From positions 317,069-358,887 of the forward strand of contig NW_003314396.1 in NCBI RefSeq assembly GCF_000143415.4: a stretch of DNA of 41,819 nt, in the 5' to 3' direction. Below are positions 11,267-22,911 of this stretch, in pieces. This stretch comes from Selaginella moellendorffii (lineage: Eukaryota > Streptophyta > Lycopodiopsida > Selaginellales > Selaginellaceae). The stretch's first letter is position 1. Every line of letters begins with the position of its first letter. The translations under genes and the position numbers were made by a program. A model generated the notes under the pieces. It searched no databases. It was not told the DNA's origin and saw only the letters and a program-made list of their open reading frames with translations.

Positions 11267-11990
11267 CTAGCAAACATCCCAGCTATGCTGGGAGCATCGT
11301 ATTTATTCTTGATGTTTTAGTAATTTAAAAAATTTGAAATCATAACTGTAATTTTTAACATAATTATAATTATAATATACATAGTTAACAAAACATAGTA
11401 TAATCCTTATATTAAAAATCCCTTCACAAATATTACATAATAAATAATATAATAAATTTAACTCATAACATAATATCACATGAATTAAATTTATTATATT
11501 GTTTATTAAAACTCAGAGTGTTGAGTCAAGTCCTGGATCTTCTATAAATGGAATTGCTCACTATGGGATCCCATGACCAGATGAGTCATTTAGAGATTGA
11601 GGTTTGGTAACTAATTTTTCCTTAATTTGAAAGTTCCATATAATTAATTTACAATTTTTCCTCTTAATAAAAATGTGTTTCATAAGTACACTATAATATA
11701 ATGATTTACAAAATAAATATTTAAAACTCACTTAAATTATATGTATATTATAAAATTAAAATATAAAACCATTTTTATGGAGTTTTATTTTTCATATTTT
11801 TAGACTGAATCTTTTGGAATTGCATGATATTATGTGAAAATATTGTCTTTATTTGTTATATTAATTTTTTTTAAAATATTACATATTTATCTTTGATATT
11901 CCCTTTTCCCTGATATTTATATATTTATATTTTGATAGTAATATTTAAATTTAGAAGTATTCTATTATATATGACTAGCATTATTTTTGT
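11267..11990 (-). mobile_element. Helitron 3' end and tail (copy A)
   Basis: Read on the minus strand, a hairpin with 7-bp arms (11293-11277, CCCAGC and GCTGGG around a 3-nt loop) is followed by TGTTTG and then CTAG (11270-11267), with a host T next. This is the canonical Helitron 3' end: a hairpin about 6-10 nt upstream of CTRR, inserted before T. From 11267 to about 11990 the sequence is homologous to the tail of copy C at 38497-39230 (the shared run near 11570-11600 matches 38768-38795). Beyond 11990 the body differs, so copy A may carry a different cargo. Confidence 0.75.
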
Positions 11991-14900
11991 ATAATACTGG
12001 AATTAGTGTTGTTGTTGCCATGGTTGAGGGACCTTTGCCTTGAATGCAAGACCCCATTTGTCCCATTACTATTGCTGCCTATTGCACACTTCATGGATCA
12101 TTCCATGTACTATTAACTTCAAAGAAAATTTACCTTTCTGATCATTTCTTTAGCTTTCTTGACATTGACTTGCTCCTAGCCATGACAAACCCTCCTCCTG
12201 CTATAGCAATTCTTTAGAACTGCCTACCTTTATTCAATATGTTTCTCACATTCTTCTTTAGAAACAATAGTGTGAGTTCAACACCTAAAATAGGTTTTCT
12301 TTGTCATGTTACTGAGAAAAAAGGGCTATAACATGCATAAAGTCTTTTTTTCAACATTCACAGCTCTGATGGTTTTATATACCTCTGATGGAAAATACCT
12401 CAATGGAGAGAGAACTAAATACATCATAGTTGGTGTGGATATATGAGGTGGTCTATCTTAATTTATACTAAATGCTCTAAAAAAGTTTGTGCAGATGAAG
12501 ACTCAAGTTGCAATCCTCATGAAAATATCTTGTCTTGAGAAATGTGCTTTCAAGTTCAATGTTTTTATTTGAATAATGTATTAGTTATTTTAGAACTACT
12601 GTTTTGTTTACCACATTTTTATTTTCTTTAGAAAGATTGTTTTGCATCCTGTAATTATGTTCTTTAGTGGTGTAATTGCACAATGCAGCCATGCTTAATG
12701 AGAGAATGAACATTTTTATCCCTATGTTTGCCACTTTGTAGCTTCAACTTTAATTGTGATTTTTTTCATGTATACAAACTTGTATATGGTCATCGAATCC
12801 CATACTCCTCATGGTGCCTATCACAACTCATGCAGATCTTGCAATAGCTAAACTGGGAAACAAGTTTTTGAGAAGCATGTAACACTGTTGACAGGAAAGA
12901 GTGATGTTTAGCTACTCAGTCATGTACTCACTCCTTGAGAGGAATAATGAATCTTAGTTCCACAATTTGCATAGATTATCCAGTTTAGACTATCAAGAAT
13001 CAAGAATAGTCTTAAAGTATTTTCTCTTGCACAAGAGTGATTTTAGCATATCATTTATGGATAAGGGAAATAGCTATATATGTTCCATTCGAGTGATAAA
13101 ATAACAAACTCTGGTAAGTGCTTCTCTATCGTTTTATTTTGATTTTTTCTTTGTTTTATCTATCTAAATTTAGCAGTGTGAGTTATAAAAGACACAATCC
13201 AAATCACCTCGGTAGATGAGTTTCAGGAATTTTACTCTTAGCAAAGATGGTGCATTCTGTGTTGCAAAACTTTTATAGAAGAATCTGATACTACCTGTAG
13301 AAATTTAAAGAAAAGTTCATTGGCATTCATACAGATGCTAAGCCTTCTACTGTGACAACTACCAAAGCATCTGCATCTGAATGTGAATTCGGTGAAAACA
13401 ATTTTTCCTATGTGCAGAAAAGATATCCTTCCTAATGTTAAGTTAGGTTTTATTTGATCACTACATATCTATGTCTAATTATGCCGTGATCCATCTCTCC
13501 TTAGGACAATGCAGAGTGTATCATTGCCACAAGACCTATAGAAACCGTTGGACAAATAACACTGCATTATCATACTCAAAATTTAATTTAATTTTGAATT
13601 TACACCCATCCAACTTAACATCTTTGTGAAGTGTGTGTTTATCATTTTCTTCTTTAATCTCTCTTTTATAGATGGCTCACTGTCTTCAGTCTTTATTAGT
13701 TTATTTTCTTGTCATATTTGGTTATGCTATATAATCAAATTTTTTCCAAATTCTGAAGATGTAACAATAATAAGTATACTAAAGATAAGAAAGAGATAAA
13801 TAGAGTAAGAAATTACTGTTTCTTCAAGCTCCTGAGTTTGAAAAACTCCTACTCGTAACTGTGACTCCATTCTAAAAGGGATAGTTAGCAACTGTTTTTA
13901 AAAAAATAAACACAAACATGGAAAGTAAAACATTTTTCCTTTCTTTATGCTTCTGCAGTTGATGAATAGCTTTAATATCATTTATTGTACAAGAGTTAAT
14001 GATATAGAAAATAGACCTATCTTATTCCTTTTATGGAATCTTGTATGGACATGAAAATATTTTTATTCTACGTCTTCTTCCACAATCATACAACTGACCT
14101 CTTAAAAAATAAGAGTCTTTAGAAGCATACAGAAATTGATTTAAGTTCTGATGACAACTGGGTTCTCTTTGGTTCAAGAGATTGTATATCTATAGTTCCT
14201 GGATTAACCACATTAAGTTGACCATTAGCAGGAAATTCATGCTAATTTTTTTTATAATATAATATTATTAAGTAATATATAATAAAAACAATAAAAATAA
14301 TAATTATACAAATTATAATTATATAAATTCTAATATAATGACCAGTATATCACAGTATTCTAATTCAATATTCTTAGTATTATAGTATTCAATGATAATA
14401 TTATAGCACTATAATATTATAGTATTATATAGTGCTATATACTATTATTAATATTAATATTATAATTATAGTGATACTGCTCAATTTAGCTAATTTATTT
14501 ATCAGGGAATTGGTAATATTACATTCCAAGACTTTATTTACTGCTAAATCAGTCTTTTGGGAAATAAGATTTGAGTCATCAATTATATCAACATCCTTCA
14601 ATGTTCAAATATTATGGATGATGTGTTTGGATTGAGCTTTAGCTTGTTTAGATCTGAATTCTAACATAAATCTAGTTTTGCTTTCAAAAGTTTTTTGTTT
14701 ATTTTTAACTTAACCTTTTGAGAATTTTGTTGTTTATTTTTATCCTCAGTAGTGATGATGTGTATTTTTTAGATCTTTTGTCTGAAATTTATAATTGCGT
14801 TTTTAGTGTAGAGATTGATAGTTTTACCCTAGAGATCATCAAACTCCACAAATACTTTTAAATGGGAATGGAATATTTTCTTTGTATATAGCCTTTCTTT

Positions 14901-17130
14901 TATTGACAACAAAAGTAATATAAGTAGATGGTCTCTCATATCCCATATTGTTGCAATTATTATTACAGTATAAGAAGTTATTACAAAAAGTTAAAATTAT
15001 AGAAAGGATTCTAACCAAAATCTTTTATGTATAACTTGCAAGTAGTGTTCTAGTCATTAAAGATTAAGTGTTTTTTCAAATACTTGTTTATTATGTGTAG
15101 GATCCATAAAATTTGCTTCAAAAACTTCTGAACCATCAGTATTAAAAATGTTAGAAAGTACTCAAATGAGTAATATAACTTGTCAAGAACACCATATCCT
15201 TGTTTATTTAATGAATTCCATATTCTTCAGAATAACATGTCTTTTGTACCTACAAAATCACAAAAGAATCTTGATCTCTCAAATTTCAGAAAGAATTTAT
15301 CCCCTTTATGCTGTTTTGATAGTCTTGCAATGCCAGACTTGAAGCAAAAGACTGAATTGAATAGAAGATATTTGTGAAAATTTAAATTAGAGAATTTAAT
15401 AATTACATTGTCCTCTCTATATTTATAGTTATTTACTGTGCCTAAATCTTATAAATAAGTTTAAGCTTATAATATTAAAGTGATATGCTATAATGAGTGT
15501 AATAACAAGCCTATATCTTGCTCATAGTTGATGAAAAAATTTAAGTGTTCAATATATAGCACTGTATCTCTGTATAAACTATTATTAAACTTATAAATAT
15601 TATAAATTATTATTTATTTATATATTAATTTATTAATATTTGATAAAATATAATTATTAATTATTTGAATGTTTTTATTCATTGCCATAGATCAATTGAA
15701 AAGAATATTTTTAAACTTTTAGCTACCTTTTTAAGTTGATTTCTTTTATAAAAATTAAATCCTTGTACATCTATATGTTATGTAACTATAAAAATCTTAA
15801 GAGGTACTCTTCCCAAAATATGCATAACTCTCAAAGATAAAGAAAAATATTTAACATACATTTATATGGTTTCAAGTCTTGTAAATGAGTTTTTTAAAAT
15901 ACATGGCATTGCGTAATATATTACAATTCAATCTCCTTGTCTCAAAGAATAATTTTGAAGTTCTTTGGCAGATAAAAGTACAAATTTGAAGCATATATCT
16001 GCAAATTCATGAGGATGAGTGTAAATCAGAAGAATGCACATTCTTGCATACCCTCAGAGATGTTTTATAAAGGGAAAAATGTTTTGTTTTGGGGTATTTT
16101 TTTGCTATTTCACTTGAAATTTATCTCATCCACTCCTAATTTGAATGTTGTTGAAGGAAGTCAACAAAATAAATCATCAATGTTATAAAATGTATATGAG
16201 AATCAGATTCAAAGTCCAGTTCCAAAACTTTCTGAAGTTCCTTGACATTACCCTTCTATACACTACATCACATTAGTAAATAAGCTACTTTTCTCAGTAG
16301 TATATTTGGATTTCTTGACAAGATAAACTGATGTTACATGGATTGTTGTTCAAGAAAAATGGAATTTTCTGGAATAGGAGTTCTTTTACAGATGATTGTT
16401 CAAGTTCCTGGAAAGCAAAAGAACTTGTTATTTTAGCTCTGGACATAATAAAAAAGCCTTGTATCATTTGTGGCTTTCAGTACAGGATCTGGAACTGAAA
16501 ATAAAAAGTGCAAGGCATGGAACTGTTTTTTGTCAAGAGTATCAGGGACATCAAGCTTCTTAATATAAGAAAAATCCAGATGGTTCTGAGCAAATACACT
16601 GTCAGCAATGGATTCTTTTCCAAATCAAAGATCTGTATGGCAGAAAGATGAATTAGCAGATATTGTGAATGTAAAAATAAAAACAAAACAAGTGAGGATA
16701 AAAAGATCTAGATTTTACAATCGAAACTGGAACTCAGGTAGGACTATAAGAGCCTGATGAGTTTTCTATCATTGTATGGAAAATTACCAAGTACATTTCT
16801 TTCAAAGAGTTATAGAGGGTCCTGTGAAACATGTGTCTTTGAGTTCATGTATTTAAATTAACTGCTTGATAGAGTACTCATGTATTCATGTGTGCAAATG
16901 AAGATCAAAAGCTTGACAATGAACGTTGCCTATTTAAAATACACTATATATCTAAAACTTATCTCATACCAGATTATGTCTACTACTAAACACTGGTTTA
17001 GTTTGTCATCTTAAGCTGTGCTAAGCATCATATTATATGAGATTTTTTATTGCATTGAAACAACTAAACTGGAACAACTAAATCCACAAAAGATGTATTC
17101 ATCAATCAAGAATTAATAAGAACATCTTGT
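11991..17130 (-). other. AT-rich stretch with scattered minus-strand exon-like pieces
   Basis: Most of this 5 kb is AT-rich. Several minus-strand pieces look coding by composition and codon pattern: KELQKVLELDFESDSHIHFI (about 16240-16150), SSFAFQELEQSSVKELLFQK then IPFFLNNN (about 16425-16330), FSYIKKLDVPDTLDKKQFHA then LHFLFSVPDPVLKATND (about 16590-16480), HPHEFADICFKFVLLSAKEL (about 16020-15950), FCFKSGIARLSKQHKGDKFF and LKFERSRFFCDFVGTKDML (about 15340-15230), and HEFPANGQLNVVNPGTIDIQ (about 14245-14180). No family was recognised. They may be exons of one intron-rich gene or captured pieces. Confidence 0.4.
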
Positions 17131-17140
17131 TCCTTTTGAT

Positions 17141-18421
17141 TTATTTATTGGGTGCAAACCCCATAATACCATTGCCTATTCCTACCGCAAATCTACCATG
17201 AGGGGGATTACCAGCCATATGAATCTTTGCTTTTGTAGAATCTTCTCTCCAAAGTTCTTGTAGTGATGACACTTGAGGATATAATTGGTCAATTAGATAT
17301 GAACGAATGATGAGATCTTGAACACTTTCTGAACTATGTAATTTTCCCTTGAGTGAAATTTGCTGCCTTACAAGTCCTTTATATGTGCAAGACTCACAAT
17401 CTGCTTCAAACCTTGAAATCCGTTTCATAACCAAAGTTTTACAAGATGAGCAAGTGGTTTGTAGAGATACAGGATACAAATTATCAATTTCAAACCAACC
17501 TTTGACCTGCTAAATAATAAACAACTAAGAGCTATTCACAAAACATAAAAGGGATTCATATTTACCCCGTCAAAGTTCTCAGCAATTGTACGAAACAGAT
17601 ATTCGAGAGATTTCTTTTTATCGCAAATGATAACATCAGTAATAATTGTTATATCAGTGGCATTTGCATGTTTAAAAATGCCATCACCCTGAATATTGAT
17701 GAAACATCTTGTAGGCGCATTTCCAGAATAGAATTCTTGCATTAGTATTTCGAAGTAAGGCATAGATTTGCCAAAAAATTTGATCTGTACACATTAGCAT
17801 TCTTGTTAGTGATATAAACAATAGTCTTTATACATATTGTCAAGGCATCACAAACATTTGGTCCATCAGCAACAGTTAACTTGCCACATGAGTATGTTGC
17901 ATCATTAATCTTTATAACAACAGCATGTATGGAACCAACAGAATCATGACCTTTGTGAATGTCAATATATTCGCTAATTGGTATAGTGTGAACCAACAAA
18001 CATAGTCTTGGTGCTGGATGCTGAAATTCTTCTACAATAGTCGATTCAGAAATTTTAAGAGTATAGTTCCATGTTCCACGATCGTATTTTGGGTCAGCAT
18101 TCATCACTTCAAAACCATATATCTTAAGCCATTTGTTTTTGCTGAATTCTTGTTTCCTTTTTCAGCAATATTGTAGAACATCCATACTGTAATAGTCTCA
18201 TTTCCATAAACATCTGTCATATCAATCCTCAAACGAACATTATGTGACTGAGTTCGACCACGTCGCAAACCATAACTGTTTAAAGTGTATCCAGAAAACA
18301 TTAGCTGTGCCACACTTCGATCAACTTCTCGTATACTAATAACTTCACCCAAGTCCATGCGTCTGCTTTTCTTCTGAATATGAATATTTGCATCATCTAT
18401 TAACCATTTTTGGTTAGACAT
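17141..18421 (-). CDS. RPA1-like OB-fold single-stranded DNA-binding protein (frame broken)
   Basis: Open segments on the minus strand join through short introns into an RPA1-like protein. The first OB-fold part is 18421 to about 18150 (DLGEVISIREV, then VRLRIDMTDVYGNETITVWM). It continues with YGFEVMNADPKYDRGTWNYT, then the second OB part with GSIHAVVIKI and KLTVADGPN. A likely intron (about 17774-17855) and another (about 17520-17570) lead to a C-terminal zinc-finger domain with paired cysteines (CSSC and CESC, about 17450-17390), as in the Rep_fac-A_C domain. RPA1 coats single-stranded DNA in replication, repair and meiosis; plant Helitrons also carry RPA1-like genes. A one-base frame change near 18155 (in an A run) is not explained by a GT-AG intron, so the copy may be dead or the base miscalled. 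Meiotic MEIOB-type proteins are an alternative. Confidence 0.6.
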
Positions 18422-18751
18422 ATACTCTTTTTTCTTTTATTAAGTGTTAAATACCTTGTGTTTTAACTTTGTCTTTTCTTTGTTCTTGTACATCTTTGCA
18501 CTCTTCCTTTTTATCTTTTATAAGGCAATACCTTCATCAGTTACTGTTTTCTTTTCTTCCTCAACACTATGTGATTTCACTATTGTATATAAAATAATGA
18601 TAGCTTTAGTTTTTAATATAAATTTCACTACCTTTGTCGTCAACTTCCATGTCACAAGAACCATTTCTTCAGGTCTCATTTACCATGTCTAAAAGGAAAT
18701 GTTACAAGTAGGAAACTTTTTATTATTAATTTTTGTTTGGATAACTCTTAC

Positions 18752-18975
18752 CCTTTTCGCTTTGCTCTTTTGTAATCTCTTCTAGTCCCACTTCTTCTCT
18801 GCTTTTATAATCTACAGAAATCATTTTACACACATTTGTAAAGCATTTCAAATTTATAATAGGCATCTGGGCTGTAAATCTCACCTGAAACTTCTTTCCG
18901 AGGGATTCTCAAAGGTTGATGTAAACGCAACCTGTGTGTTTCCTGGCTCTCACCATTTTCCAAAGAGGAAGTCAT
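18752..18975 (-). CDS. Possible 5' exons of the RPA1-like gene
   Basis: An ATG at 18975 opens MTSSLENGESQETHRLRLHQ then PLRIPRKEVS, ending at a GT donor at 18885. A 73-bp GT-AG gap leads to an exon at about 18811-18752 (DYKSREEVGLEEITKEQSEK). These pieces read toward the RPA1-like core with the short introns usual here. Further links through about 18700-18440 are plausible but could not be fixed. No motif is recognised; the assignment to the RPA1-like gene is positional. Confidence 0.35.
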
Positions 18976-19220
18976 TTCGTTCTGAAACCATGTACTATAA
19001 AGATAACCCTAACCAACTTTTATCTTGCAATACTTTACTTTGTCACAAATATCTTTAATCATTTTCCTTCGTTACATTGGGCAATAAGATATTATTCAGC
19101 AAGCCGGGTTGTGCTGCAGCATGGATTGCTTGTGTTCTTTAGCCATGATGTACCTGTAAAGCTCAAGAGCTCACTCATTATCAAAAAGTTATGAAGTCAT
19201 ACTCTGTCCAAGTTCTCTCA

Positions 19221-19536
19221 CCTTTAAATAACGGTTGAGCAGCATTGTGAACTATGATTAGATCATTCTATGGGCTTTCGTTTGTTTGTGAAGCATTCAT
19301 CTGTATGCAAACTCGGGATGCAAGCACCTGAAAAGATTGGATTTTCAATTAGTTTCACATGATGGAAAGCCAAGTTTACATTGCCGAGTTCACACCCCAT
19401 TATCGAAGGAGTTGATTCCCCAAATAAATCCCTGCACCATGACCCAGTGCTCATACAAAGCTAGAAGCTGGTCAACTGTACATGGCTTTAGAGTTGGTAG
19501 CAACATGCTCAAGACTGGACGATTGCTGGTGAATTC
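19221..19536 (-). pseudogene. Glucose-6-phosphate isomerase C-terminal fragment
   Basis: The minus strand reads [20 protein letters not shown] then [10 protein letters not shown] and [12 protein letters not shown]. This is the conserved C-terminal part of cytosolic-type phosphoglucose isomerase (family form: GNRPSxSLLLPxL, GQLLAxYEHRVAVQGFxWGINSFDQWGVELG). A frame shift follows, and [11 protein letters not shown] continues WGVELGKxLA in another frame. Further on, around 19250-19225, STMLLNRYLK matches the usual enzyme tail. The enzyme interconverts glucose-6-P and fructose-6-P in the cytosol. The Arg of YEHR is changed to Trp, and the frame shifts and lack of the N-terminal 450 residues make this a relic. 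It sits between the RPA1-like gene and the ArfGAP fragment, all on one strand. Confidence 0.82.
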
Positions 19537-19559
19537 TTACAGACTTTCACCTAACATGC

Positions 19560-19730
19560 TAGATAACCGTAGAGCAGCAAGGAAAGAACATTCAAGAAGC
19601 TTTTCAAGATCCTACTCTTTATTTTGTAGGAAATTCAGCACTTGGCTCTCCGTTTGCAGCATGCCGGGACTGCATTGCAATGTGTTGGGATTTCTCCTAT
19701 CCAAAATGTGTGCAAGTTTGCACATATTTT
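19560..19730 (-). pseudogene. Exon-like fragment, unassigned
   Basis: The minus strand gives ILDRRNPNTLQCSPGMLQTE then SQVLNFLQNKE, a stop, then DLEKLLECSFLAALRLSSML. Coding-like composition is clear but the family is not recognised and it does not match the isomerase that follows. It is probably a separate fragment in the same minus-strand chain. Confidence 0.35.
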
Positions 19731-19899
19731 GAGAAGATTTAGAAGGTAGTAGGTAGACACTGCTTTATTCTTATATATTGAGGCTTATAACATTAACTTT
19801 GGCCAATCTTGCTAAACAATAGACTATGGCCGGTTTAGTAAAGGGCTGATAAAACGTGTATGGTTGTAAAACTCAGTTCTCATGAGATTCTTACAACTT

Positions 19900-19963
19900 G
19901 CTTCTGAAAGTCTTTATGTTTTGCCTTTGTGCTTCGCAAATCTTCCTCAACTTGCTTGAGCTG
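19900..19963 (-). pseudogene. Short coiled-coil exon
   Basis: Between an AG acceptor at about 19964 and a GT donor near 19899 the minus strand reads LKQVEEDLRSTKAKHKDFQK. This is a typical charged coiled-coil exon. It does not continue the C2 domain immediately upstream, so it probably comes from another gene. Confidence 0.4.
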
Positions 19964-19985
19964 TATTAATAGGAACGACACATAC

Positions 19986-21064
19986 CTGGTTTCCTAGGGT
20001 GAGAACAACATATGGGTCACCAATCATGAAGTCCCTCACTGTAAGGTTTATGGCTTTTATTACACACACTCGAATCGATCCAAAAAATCCTTGCAGACCT
20101 TGCAGTTAAAATTTTTACCTCTAGAATTGAAGCATTGAACAGAAGAATCTTCTTGCCTTGAAATAATGTCGACTCTTGACAAGAGGAAGCCAAACGCATA
20201 GATGGCTTTACGAATTCTTGTCTTTCATACTTCCTTCTGAGAAAACATTGATGGTTGAAAAATAAATATAGAAAACAGTTTCACGTCTCCTGAACCTTAC
20301 AAATTCTAATTGCTCTTGATTGGATGATTCTGGCATGGGTCTTTTGCCAAGATTTAGGAACAAAGGCCTNNNNNNNNNNNNNNNNNNNNNNNNNNNNNNN
20401 NNNNNNNNNNNNNNNNNNNNNNNNNNNNNNNNNNNNNNNNNNNNNNNNNNNNNNNNNNNNNNNNNNNNNNNNNNNNNNNNNNNNNNNNNNNNNNNNNNNN
20501 NNNNNNNNNNNNNNNNNNNNNNNNNNNNNNNNNNNNNNNNNNNNNNNNNNNNNNNNNNNNNNNNNNNNNNNNNNNNNNNNNNNNNNNNNNNNNNNNNNNN
20601 NNNNNNNNNNNNNNNNNNNNNNNNNNNNNNNNNNNNNNNNNNNNNNNNNNNNNNNNNNNNNNNNNNNNNNNNNNNNNNNNNNNNNNNNNNNNNNNNNNNN
20701 NNNNNNNNNNNNNNNNNNNNNNNNNNNNNNNNNNNNNNNNNNNNNNNNNNNNNNNNNNNNNNNNNNNNNNNNNNNNNNNNNNNNNNNNNNNNNNNNNNNN
20801 NNNNNNNNNNNNNNNNNNNNNNNNNNNNNNNNNNNNNNNNNNNNNNNNNNNNNNNNNNNNNNNNNNNNNNNNNNNNNNNNNNNNNNNNNNNNNNNNNNNN
20901 NNNNNNNNNNNNNNNNNNNNNNNNNNNNNNNNNNNNNNNNNNNNNNNNNNNNNNNNNNNNNNNNNNNNNNNNNNNNNNNNNNNNNNNNNNNNNNNNNNNN
21001 NNNNNNNNNNNNNNNNNNNNNNNNNNNNNNNNNNNNNNNNNNNTTTAGTCGTGCTTCTCTCCAT
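19986..21064 (-). pseudogene. ArfGAP plus C2-domain protein (AGD12-like), truncated and split by the N gap
   Basis: Minus-strand exons are readable at 20369-20296 (RPMPESSNQEQLEFVR, the KPxPDSS..R..FIR end of an ArfGAP domain), 20236-20119 (RKYERQEFVKPSMRLASS, the usual KYE.QEFLKPSLR) and 20092-19986 (GFFGSIRVCVIKAINLTVRD then DPYVVLTLGNQ, the start of a C2 domain). A possible first exon, MERSTTK from an ATG at 21064, lies beyond the gap, preceded by a long leader up to about 21500. Plant AGD12-type proteins activate ARF GTPases and bind phosphoinositides through the C2 domain. The C2 domain stops after one exon and is followed by other genes' fragments, and the frame just at the gap edge appears shifted. 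So this is a fragment, not a whole gene. Confidence 0.72.
20370..21043. other. Assembly gap (Ns)
   Basis: 674 undetermined bases. The zinc finger of the ArfGAP domain would be expected here. Long frames spanning the gap are artefacts. Confidence 1.
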
Positions 21065-21564
21065 TTGCTAGGGTATCAAAGATCCACTCCTGAAAAACAA
21101 AGATCGGTGGACAGACCTTCTAGCAAAAAAAAAAAGAAGAATAAAAGAAAAAGCATTGCATTGAAAACCGGTTTGTTATCTCGATTTTACAAGAGCATAG
21201 TGAAAAAGGGAAAGGGAAAGTGTCTGTCTGCTGTGTGTTCTTATTGCCTTTCTCCTTTTCTTTGTTTTGCAGTTGCTCTTTCCCTTGTTGATGGTCACCT
21301 AATTGGATCAAAAAGGTCATTTTCGTGGAGTTGGTTGGCATGCTTGCTATCAGCTGCGTGTGTGCTACAGCTAGCTGGTATATGAGAGCTGCTGCGATAA
21401 CGTATTGAGCTTACTTTAGAGCTTGTGCCATGCGAAGCTTCAGGTCTACATTCAGGTCAACAAGTAGCTAATGGCAGTGTTGAGAGCCTGTGGTTTTCAC
21501 CTCCAGCCGCTTAAATCGAGCGAACCTGGGCATTTGTGATTCAATTGTTAAAAAAAAAGGTACT

Positions 21565-22511
21565 GTGGTAATGAGGGGATTTTTTTTTTTTTTTTTAATG
21601 ATGGAAAGTGTTTTCAATTTTTGTTGTGATGGGAGAATAGCAACTGAAAAATCACATCCTTTTCCATGCTTTATCCAAAGAATATTATTTTTAAGTTTTA
21701 ATACAAAATTATAGTAGTGCAGCATCAATGAGTGCAAATATCAAAGAGATTGCAGTAGGTGGCAAATATACAGATAAATTTAATATAATATTAGAAGTAT
21801 CAAGCCAAATAATGAAAAACATGCAGCTTATTCACAATAAAATATTTTAGATACTGCTCAAGAAACGGAAATAAACAAAAAGAAAAGAAAAACAATTCTG
21901 AATGCAATGAGCAACTAATGGGTGGTCTTGATAAATTATTAAAAGAGATAAATCCCTATGCTAAGGCATTCACAATATTATAAGAAATAGAGAATGAAGT
22001 GTTAAATTCAACAAATATTCAAGGAAGTGTAAGTGATATCTTAATACATATAAAAGGCAATTAGACAACTGATCCAAGATGATACAATGCACTAGGTTCA
22101 AATGATTTTAAACATTTAGTTGTACAAAGATGGTATTCATTGATGAATTTTTTTTATTATCTCTAATATATACGATCTTTTTAAAATAAAAATATGTTCA
22201 ATATGTTTTAAAATGTAGTATTGAATCAATCAAACTCTTTCTTCTATAGAAAAACTTTATAGAACAAATTGTATCTGATTGATTCAATACTATATTATTA
22301 AAATTAAACATATTTCTTTTTACAAAGATGGTATATAGTACATACAATAAAAGATATACTTTAAAGTTAAAAGTAAATAAAGTAGTGACTATAGAAATGA
22401 TATATTTTATCATATTTATTTTATGAATAGCTCCAGCTATTATATCTTGTAAATAAGTTATACTTTTATCATAATCTTATGATTTATAAATTTATGATAT
22501 TGCATATATAT
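21565..22511 (+). mobile_element. Helitron body with decayed Rep N-terminal domain (copy B, left part)
   Basis: From about 21565 the sequence matches, in reverse complement, copy C at 39840-40395. Its plus-strand frames carry pieces in the order of the Helitron_like_N domain: VFNFCCDGRIATEKSHPFPC (21610-21670, the FxxCCxxG motif), ASMSANIKEIAVGG (21723-21765), LDKLLKEINPYAKAFTIL (21927-21980, the NP(Y)xK region) and TTDPR, a stop, YNALGSND (22068-22105, the DxRxYN motif). Stops and frame shifts are frequent, so it is a dead relic. A 16-nt palindrome-like site (AATAGCTCCAGCTATT, about 22424-22439) is also found near 9088. The element is cut at 22511 by the LTR retrotransposon and resumes at 28120. 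Confidence 0.65.
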
Positions 22512-22898
22512 TGTCAAGACCCCCAACAAGATCAAGACTGGAAAATGCTAAAGACAAAGAGAAAAAGCTAGTGAAAACAAAGAAGAGGCCTTAGACTGGT
22601 GTTGATTCAGATTGTGGAGAAATGGAGCAAGGCTAACCTATATATACTATAGGTTGATGAAGCTCCACCACTCTTGGATCGAGGACGGCCTAAATATAGC
22701 TAAGGTCGAGGAGGCGCCACATCATCATCAGGAATGTGGCTCGAGACTCAGAAATCGGGAAGTCTCTCGAGAGTCAGGAATAGGGAAGTGTCTCGAGAGT
22801 CAAGAATAGGGAAGTGTCTCGAGAGTCAGGGATGTGGTCTGCAGGTCAGGAATCCGGCAAGAGTCAGGAATGTGGCAAGAATTGGGGAATTCCTGACA
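22512..22898 (-). repeat. 3' LTR of the chromovirus
   Basis: This is the left copy in window orientation, so the 3' LTR of the minus-strand element. It contains three tandem 26-bp units (22758-22835), each with the palindrome TCTCGAGA, and the 15-nt segment 22602-22616 that is complementary to the primer-binding region. Confidence 0.96.
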
Positions 22899-22911
22899 GC
22901 ACCCCCTCCTC
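22899..22911 (-). other. Polypurine tract of the chromovirus
   Basis: The minus strand reads TGAGGAGGGGGTGC into the 3' LTR. This purine-rich stretch overlaps the pol stop codon and lies directly at the LTR, as needed for plus-strand priming by RNase H-resistant RNA. Confidence 0.8.

Noticed and set aside
19337-19732. Plus-strand 131-codon open frame
   Set aside because: It is the antisense of the isomerase fragment and neighbouring piece, whose minus-strand reading gives clear family motifs.
20320-21385. Very long open frames across 20320-21385 on both strands
   Set aside because: They run through the N gap and have no real sequence content there.
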